From the NCBI RefSeq assembly GCF_963855985.1, contig NC_087117.1:377001-441000 (forward strand): a stretch of 64,000 bases of DNA. Direction: 5' to 3'. Under the pieces are notes generated by a model. The model was not told where the DNA came from, did not search any database, and saw only the letters and a list, made by a program, of their open reading frames with translations. The DNA comes from Ostrinia nubilalis. Taxonomy: Eukaryota; Arthropoda; Insecta; Lepidoptera; Crambidae. Of this stretch, positions 44,601 to 53,600 are shown piece by piece (within the stretch, counting starts at the first letter, position 1; every line of letters begins with the position of its first letter). The position numbers and the translations under genes were made by a program.

Positions 44601-47600
44601 GGCTCTATATCTTAGTCTATGGCTTTTATACTAAAAGGGGACACTTAACCTGCATGAGGGGACACTAACCCCGAATGAGGGGACACTAAACCTGTTTTAA
44701 GGGACACTGCACCTATATAAGGGGACACTGTACCTATTTAAGGGGACACTAAACCTGTATGGGGGAACACTGCACCTATATAAGGGGACGCTGCACCTAT
44801 ATAAGAGGACATTAAACCTGTTTTAGGGGACACTGCACCTCTATAAGGGGACACTGCACCTCTATAAGGGGATACTGCACCTGTATAAGGGGATACTACA
44901 CCTATATTAGGGGATACTACACCTATATAAGGGGACGCTAAACCTGTTTTAGGGGACTCTAAACCTGTTTTAGGGGACACTGCACCTCTTTAAGGGGACA
45001 CTAAACCTGTATGAGGGAACACTAAACAAGCAACTGCATATCTACTCACTCGCTAGGAGCGTCATCAATTTCCACAGTCTCCATGGCATCCATGGCATCA
45101 TCTTCAACAGGCGCGTCGGGGTCGGGCAACAACGCGCTGGGATCTATGTCCACTTGCACGCTTTCCAGCACCATTAGGCGTCTTCCATGGCTTACATAAG
45201 CTCTTAAGCTCTATAAGGGCTCCCATGGCGACTATATGAACTCACTCGCTAGACGAAGGGAGACACTATGCAGGTAAGCATCCGTGTCCCATTGTCAGCG
45301 TCCGTAGCAGCTTTATAAGGGGACACTAAACATAGATAAGGGGACACTAAACCTGCATTAGGGACACTAAACCTGCTTTAGGGGACACTAAACCTGCTTT
45401 ATGGATACTAAACCTGTATAAGGGGACACTAAACCTGCATTAGGGGACACTAAACCTGCATTGGGGACACTAAACCTGCTTTAGGGGACACTGCACCTAT
45501 ATAAGAGGACATTAAACCTGTTTTAGGGGACAATGCACCTCTATAAGAGGGGACACTGGACCTGTATGAGGGGACACTGCACCTCTATAAGGGGACACTG
45601 CACCTCTATAAGGGGACACTGCACCTGTATAAGGGGACACTGCTCCTGTATAAGGGGACACTGCTCCTGTATAAGGGGACACTGCACCTATAAAAAAGGG
45701 ACACGAAACAACCAACTGCATATCTACTCACTCGCTAGGGGCGTCATCAATCTCCACAGTTTCCATGGGCTCCATGGCGTCCATAGCATCATCTTCAACG
45801 GGCGCGTCTGGGTCGGGCAGCAACGCGCTGGGATCTATGTCCACTTGCACGCTTTCCAGCACCATTAGGCAGTCGCCTGTGTCCCCGCCGGCTGGGCGAT
45901 CTGTGGATTCGTCACGAATTCGTCACACGTCCAATATTTTTATTACAAACCAAGTTATTGTGATGGTGTAAATTACATAAAATGTCTAATATCATAATAT
46001 CATAATTTCAACACCTTTCTGCCTCGCGCTTGCCGTTGCTACAACAAACAATTCCAAGAATTAGACATACTTGGGTCTAATTTAAGTAAGTTTAAAAAAC
46101 AAATCCGGGATTTGCCTTGTGGCAACTAAATTGCGAGCGTCGGGTGATGTTTGCAGTTTGCTCCTTTATTAATTAGTTGATAGTTTTTCTTTTGTCACTT
46201 TGTTTACTTTTTTTTTTATATCCCAACTAATATTATAAATGCGAAAGTAACTCTGTCTGTCTGTCTGTCTGTTACGCTTTCCCGCTTAAACCTCGCAACC
46301 GATTTTGATGAAATTTGGCATAGAGATAGTTTGAGTCCCGGGAAAGAACATAGGATAGTTTTTATCCCGGTTTTTGAAACAGGGACGCGCGCGATAAAGT
46401 TTTTCTGTGACAGACAAAATTCCACGCCACGCCACGACATTCCTTAGTAAGTTTATATTTTCCACAACAAAATATTATTCATAATGGTTTGCCCAACTTT
46501 ATGTGTATATTTAACTGTGGAAACTTAATTGGTTTATGTGTTTTCTTACTGCACCTAAGTTAAATCATATTGTAACTGTATGTTTCCCAAAAATAAATAA
46601 ATATTTATAGGTCTAGCGCGTAACTGAGTCAGTGCCTGAGGTATGGGAGCGGCACGGGAGGAGTGACGTTATTATGACGTGACAAAACATACTGTAGTAT
46701 GTGTACGCGCTACCCTCACTAACGTACATAATGCAGCTATAAATCGAATGTTGCTATACAGGGTGGAATTTTGTAATGCCACCTGGAGGGAAAGTACCCA
46801 TAATACTGTAAATATTAAATTTTACTCAAAGAAAACATTGCTTTATTTTTGAAAAGAAAGAGAACTGCATTCAAAGATTTTTGAAATTTTTTCGAAAATT
46901 TACCACCATACCATACAATTTTCTGTAAAAATTTTCTGTATCTCTTTCTTTTCCTTTCATTTGATTTATCAAGTTTGTTTGAGAGATTTCATCCTTATAC
47001 TTAACCCTAACGATCGATGCAATAAAAATACAGGGTGTAATTTTTAACAGATTTTAGTTGGCTAGTTCCCGAGTGTAGTGAGCAAATTTTTGAAAATCTT
47101 TGAATGCAGTTCTATTTTTTTTGCAATAATAAAGGAATGTTTTCTTTGAGTAAAATTTTCCATCTACAGTATTAAGAGTACTTTCCCTTCAGGTGGCATT
47201 ACAAAATTCCATCCTGTATAATTGAGGAACAATTACACTCGCATCGCACAGTATTAACTCTTTTATTGGAAGTCTCGCTGACGTTTGACATAACAAAAAA
47301 CACCCTCCTGTGTCGCTCTCAAACCTCAGGCACTGACTGGGTTAATAGCTTCACTGACTGAGTTAAGAGCTTCACTGACTGAGTTAAGAGCTTCACTGAC
47401 TGAGTTAAGAGCTTCACTGACTGAGTTAAGAGCTTCACTGACTGAGTTAAGAGCTTCACTGACTGAGTTAAGCGTTGCACTGAGTTAAGCGCTTCACTGA
47501 CTGAGTTAAGCGCTTCACTGACTGAGTTAAGCGCTGCACTGACTGAGTTAAGCGCTGCACTGACTGAGTTAAGCGCTTCACTGACTGAGTTAAGCGCTGC

Positions 47601-50600
47601 ACTGACTGAGTTAAGCGCTTCACTGACTGAGTTAAGCGCTTCACTGACTGAGTTAAGCGCTGCACTGACTGAGTTAAGCGCTGCACTGACTGAGTTAAGC
47701 GCTTCACTGACTGAGTTAAGCGCTGCACTGACTGAGTTAAGCGCTGCACTGACTGAGTTAAGCGCTGCACTGACTGAGTTAAGCGCTGCACTGACTGAGT
47801 TAAGCGCTGCACTGACTGAGTTAAGCGCTGCACTGACTGAGTTAATATAAATGGCAGTGAGTGACTAAAATTAAAAGTGAAAATACCTTTATCCACCGAT
47901 ATCTCTATAAACACCGGATCCGACTCTGCTTGTATCGGTTCGACTTCAATTTCAATCTGCTCGACTTCAGTCTCCCGGTTCATTCCAGTTCCATTCCGGT
48001 TAGTACCGGTTCCGTTCCGGTTAGAACCGGTTCCGTTCCGGTTAGAACCGGTTCCGTCCCGGTCCTCGGCGGTTCCGTTCCGGGCGGTGACGTCATCCGT
48101 CTGGTGGATGTTGTTCTGTTTGATGTGGTAGTACGTGAGCAGGTCTTCTATGTCTTCTACTTTGTCCTTGTCTATGTCCCTGGGCCCGGATGGCAGTTTG
48201 GGCGTGCTGGAATGAATTGTTAAATAATAAATAACTTGTAAAAAATATTGGCTAAGGTGGGAATCGAACCTACGACCTGTCGCTTGCCGGGCGACTGCTC
48301 TCACTGTCTGAGCTACTTACACATTGGAATTACTTAGATATTTGACTCAGATCGTGGATTCGATTCCCACCTTAAACAATTCGATTATTTCAAGTTAGAG
48401 ATTTAGTTAGATATGTGACTAGAATGAGAAGATAGCTATTTTAAAGAAGAGTTGCACCACCTAACTTTAACTTTAACGATAACCATTGTATTTTGTATGG
48501 AGTTTGACAGATTTTTGACGTTTGATAAAGTCAAAGTAAGATGGTGCAACCCGGCCTTAATGTTGTAAATTTTATTGTCTATGCTTAATATGGGAACTAA
48601 ACCCACGACCTTCCACTGCTAGGCTAGGTTTTTAATCTAATTTCCACTAGCCGTGTGGTTCCAGCAAGTACAGTCACGGAATGAAAAGGTTCGTCAGTTT
48701 TCAAATTGATTCCTTCAACGAATCGCGAGCACATATTACCTTTTGAAACTATGTTACAGAATAATCTCGAGTTAGAGAAAATAATCTTTAACTGTTTCAA
48801 AGTCAAAGTCAAAATTTCATTATTTGTTTGGACTAATAAATAGTTCTTACAAATCGTCATTTTGCTCTTAAGGAGCCTCTACATGTCTCATAATCTTTTT
48901 ACCCTACCAGCGCTTCGAGACCAACATTTGGCAAGTGCTGAGAAGAAGCGCCGCAACAAACTCAGTCACCACTGTCTGCCGGTTAATATAAATAAATAGA
49001 AATAGTAGTAGTAGGTACATTCGATTCAGGAGCAGTTCACTGAATTTACCATGCATTCTTGTATGGTGTATCTTATAAGAATGGGTATACAAGATTGCGT
49101 GGTATATTAAACAAGGTAGTGACGTGCTAATATCTAGACTTACATATTAAGATACTAGTAGAAATGACTCGCATACATAAATTTGAATAACTTGGATTGA
49201 CCAGTCCCCGAAAGCAGCGCCTGTTCACAGACATGACGAGTGAACCAGCCATCGCTTCACTCGACCATATTAGAGGGAATGTAACGACCCGCCTCACTAC
49301 GCCACCACCCCAGAGACATTTAGACATTGTTCTTCAGTAAAGTTCAAAATTATTCAGATCAAAGTTGTTTGACGATTTATCTTGTCAAGAAGATTATTAT
49401 GATTGATAAACTAAAACCTTCTTGTTGGTTCAACCGGCCATTATTATTTCTATTAAATAAAAAAAACTATTGTCAATTGGTCAATGTCATCATTGCATTG
49501 CACTAATAATGGGATAGAAAAATAAACAAGCATAGCAAACGTCATAATTATTTATTTAAATGTTAGCAGCACTGTTTCTTGCACTGTAAAGTTGGCAGAT
49601 TTGACTCTTAAAGTACCTAGTACAAGCGAAAACCGAAACTAAGGTGACGAACCTTTTCATTCTGCGACTGTACATTCACATACATGAAGGACCACTCCCA
49701 TTCTTCCCGGGCATATCGTAAGAGGCGACTAATCTTCCATTTCTGTCTTTCCCATTTCGTGCTCGCACACTCACTGCGGGCGCCCGTCGCACAGTCGCGA
49801 CAGCAATATAATTACGCGCGAGCGATAAGGATTGGTAGCTTGGGGTCATTGGACGAAATTCTACGTGCTCACAGACCGGGCTTTAGCTGATCCGGCGAAC
49901 TTCGCACCGCCTATGTCCATCAGAAATAATGTCGGATTCCAAAAGCTAAATATTTGTTCAAATCAGTCAATAGTTTTAGATAAAATAAGATAAGATAAGA
50001 TAAGCATTTATTGTTAATTGTGTTGATACAGTGCTGTTAGAGCCTATTCAATACAGATAAACAATCGAATCTTTTATCTTAAAATATTAATATTAGTATA
50101 GATTGAAGGTGTACCATAAGGTGAACCGACGACCACAAAGGTAGCAGGAAGGCGCTGGATGCAGGCCGCTACCAACCGGTCATTATGGAAATCATTGGGG
50201 GACCCTATGTTCAGCAGTGGACGTCCTGTGGCTGAAATGATGATGATGATAGATTGAAGCATTTTGAATCAAATGAAATGATGAATGATGGAAACTACTC
50301 ACCTTTCCTTACATTTATCACTGCTTGTCCTGCTATTTACACTCTTGCTACTTCTTACTTCTTTTTCCTTACTATCTTGAACTCTCTCATCTGAACCATT
50401 TGACAATAGGGATGTTACCTGGGTAAAAAACAAGAGTTTTAACTAGTCCGTCAGTTAGCTTATCAAAAACTACTCGACACCTATTTTTCACTTTATAAAA
50501 CTAACTAGCTTTCCGCCCGCGGTTTCGCCCGCGTGGAATTTTGTCTGTCACAGAAAAACTTTATCGCGCGCGTCCCTGTTTCAAAAACCGGGATAAAAAC

Positions 50601-53600
50601 TATCCTATGTTCTTTCCCGGGACTCAAACTATCTCTATGCCAAATTTCATCAAAATCGGTTGCGAGGTTTAAGCGGGAAAGCGTAACAGACAGACAGAGT
50701 TACTTTCGCATTTATAATATTAATATTATAATTAGTTGGGATGAAAATGTAAAGAGATAAAGCGTGCCAAAGTTCTAAAGAAAAGGCCCGTGACGTCAGT
50801 GAGTGCGTAAAAGTGCAGCACTTTGTGACGTCGCGCGGAACTTCAACGCACTATAACTTTGTAATTATTTGTTTGATTGACAATTAAAAATATACGTGTC
50901 CAATATTTTTTAATACTAAAATTGACGGACTAAAAATTTTTTTTAGGAAACTAGCCTATTCTTTATCACATACTTCTTTATCTTTTTCTTTATCACTTTT
51001 CTCTTCTTCAGAATCATTTCCTTCTTTATTTGGATCTTTATCTTTTGTCGGGTCAATCGTATCTTTCTGTGTATTTTCGTTTTCTTTTGATTTTTCTTTG
51101 TCTTCATGGTTTTTGTCTATATTTGGCACGGCTTCTGTCAGGTCTGGGGATTTGTTGTCTTCTTTTTCAACCTGTAAAAGATTTACAATTCCATAAAATT
51201 GTAAGTAAAGGCGATTTTTAGAGCAGAAAAGAAAGAATCTTTCTTCTTTAGAAGAAAGAATCTTTCTTCTTTAGAAGAAAGAAAAATAATTTATTGGTTC
51301 AGACACAAAATAAATTTTTATGCGTACGCCATAACGTTTAAAAAAACTATTATAGTGCCTGACGCCCGATAGCCCAACTGATTAGCAAGCTGAAGTGGCA
51401 ATGGGCAGGGCACATAGTACGCAGAACTGACGGCCGATGGGGCAGCAAGGTTCTGGAGTGGAGGCCGCGTACCGGAAAACGCAGCGTGAGACGTCCACCC
51501 ACAAGGTGGACCGACATCGTAAAGGTAGCAGGAAGGCGCTGGACGCAGGCCGCTACCAACCGGGCAACATGGAAAGCATTGGGGGATGCCTATGTTCAGC
51601 AGTGGACGTCCTGTGGCTGAAATGATGATGATGATGAGTGAAGGTCTTCTCTTACGTCATCAAATAACAGCTTGCTTGAGCCTCCTTGTTCAGGAAGGGG
51701 CGGATGCTCTGATGAACTAGATCGTGCTCCTGCAGTGGGGACTACATGACCTGATGATGAGTGAAGACCTCTACCAACCGGTCAATATGGAAACCATTGA
51801 AGGCAGCAGTGGACGTCCTGTGGCTGAAATGATGATGACGAGTCTTTTCAAGGCGAGAGTGAATAGGCACTTACAGGGCAGATATGTACCACCCTAGACT
51901 GCATCCCACTAAACATCAGGTGCGATTGTGGTCAAATACCTGCCTTGTTATGCATAAAAAAAAAGAGTAAAGGTATAGATATCGTTTCATCCACTCGGCC
52001 GCGCCCCAGCAATGTGTGATCCCGGTCGCGCGGGGTGCGGGGAGTGTGGTCCGAGCAAGCCGTAAGGCATTACTGTAGTGTGCGTGTGCACTCATGGAGC
52101 ATTTAGCGTGTACCGATAACACTCAAACATTAGCGGAAGAATGGTGGGGCGCGTGCGAGTGGATGGCACCATCTAATAAGATGATGATAGAGGTGTGCTT
52201 ACGTCATCAAAGAGGCTGGGCACGACGGCTCGCTTGAGCCTCACGCACTCCTCTTCGTCCAGGAAGTGACCTGATGACTGGGAACATGATAGAGGTGTGC
52301 TTACGTCATCAAAGAGGCCGGGCACGACGGCTCGCTTGAGCCTCACGCACTCCTCTTCGTCCAGGAAGTGACCTGATGACTGGGAACATGATAGAGGTGT
52401 GCTTACGTCATCAAAGAGGCCGGGCACGACGGCTCGATTGAGCCTCACGCACACCTCCTCTTCGTCCAGGAAGTGACCTGATGACTGGGAACATGATAGA
52501 GGTGTGCTTACGTCATCGAAGAGGCTGGGCACGACTGCTCGCTTGAGCCTCACGCGGCCTCTCACGCACTCCCATTCTTCGTCCAGGAAGTGACGGCTGC
52601 AGATGCTCAGGCCTCCTGATGACTGTAGAAAACATGACAATTTTAATTATTACTAGCTTTCCGCCCGCGGCTTCGCCCGCGTGGAATTTTGTCTGTCACA
52701 GAAGCGTATTTGCTCACCGTTTAGACCTACCCTGGACTACGACAAACATTTTAAAACCAAAATCAGCTCAATCGGCCCAGCCGTTCTCAAGTTTTAATCA
52801 GACTAACGAACATCAATTCATTTTTATTTATATAGATTTACGGGATTGCTACCATGTACCTTAATTTTCAGTTACTCCATGACCATGGCGCTTGCAACAG
52901 TGCCGAAACATCGGAAACTCAAAATTAAGGTACATGGTAGCAATCCCGTAAATAATTATTATGTTAGTGACCATGAAAGTTTAAAACAATATGACAATTT
53001 TAATTTTTAATAGGGCGGTTGTCCATACCCGTATATGTAACTATACAGGGTGTTAGGTAAATGGGTATATGAGCCGACACTAGCCCATGTTAACATGGTC
53101 ATATAAATGGTATGGTGAAATCAGAAATTTGATATCATCATTTTTTTTTAATTTTCATACAAAATTAATTTTATAAAATCCGATTTGTATGAATAATGAA
53201 ATAATTAAAATGAAGATATCAATTTTCTGACTTCACCATACCATTTATATGCCCATGTTAACATGGGCTAGTGTCGGCTCATATACCCATTTACCTAACA
53301 CCCTGTAGAGGGGGGGCAGGTGGGCAGAATAGTCTAGTGCCCACCCCAGGATGTTGGGCTAGCAATTCCAGGAAAAGTTAATAGTACTCACTCAGCTATG
53401 ATACTTATAGATAGACGCTGGATTCACTCGAATTTTATTTTAATAGTAAACACGTTGTGCACGCTAATTTTGGATTCCTGTTTAGTTATATAGTTTTAAT
53501 TTTATGGCTGTGTAAAGGACAGTGATCTGTTTGTATACCTTTTTTAAATAAAATCCGCAACGAATTCAATTAGATGAATAAAAACGGTATTTAGATATTT

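Noticed and set aside
44054..44980. Minus-strand frames of repeated SPYTGAVSP units
   Set aside because: Caused by the 21-bp minisatellite, whose unit length is divisible by three; no start context, splice sites or domain.
47468..47850. LTQSVQR heptad-like repeat protein joined to exon 6
   Set aside because: The repeats lie downstream of a clear exon 6 donor at 47886 and are the intronic minisatellite; the phase to exon 7 works only if they are spliced out.
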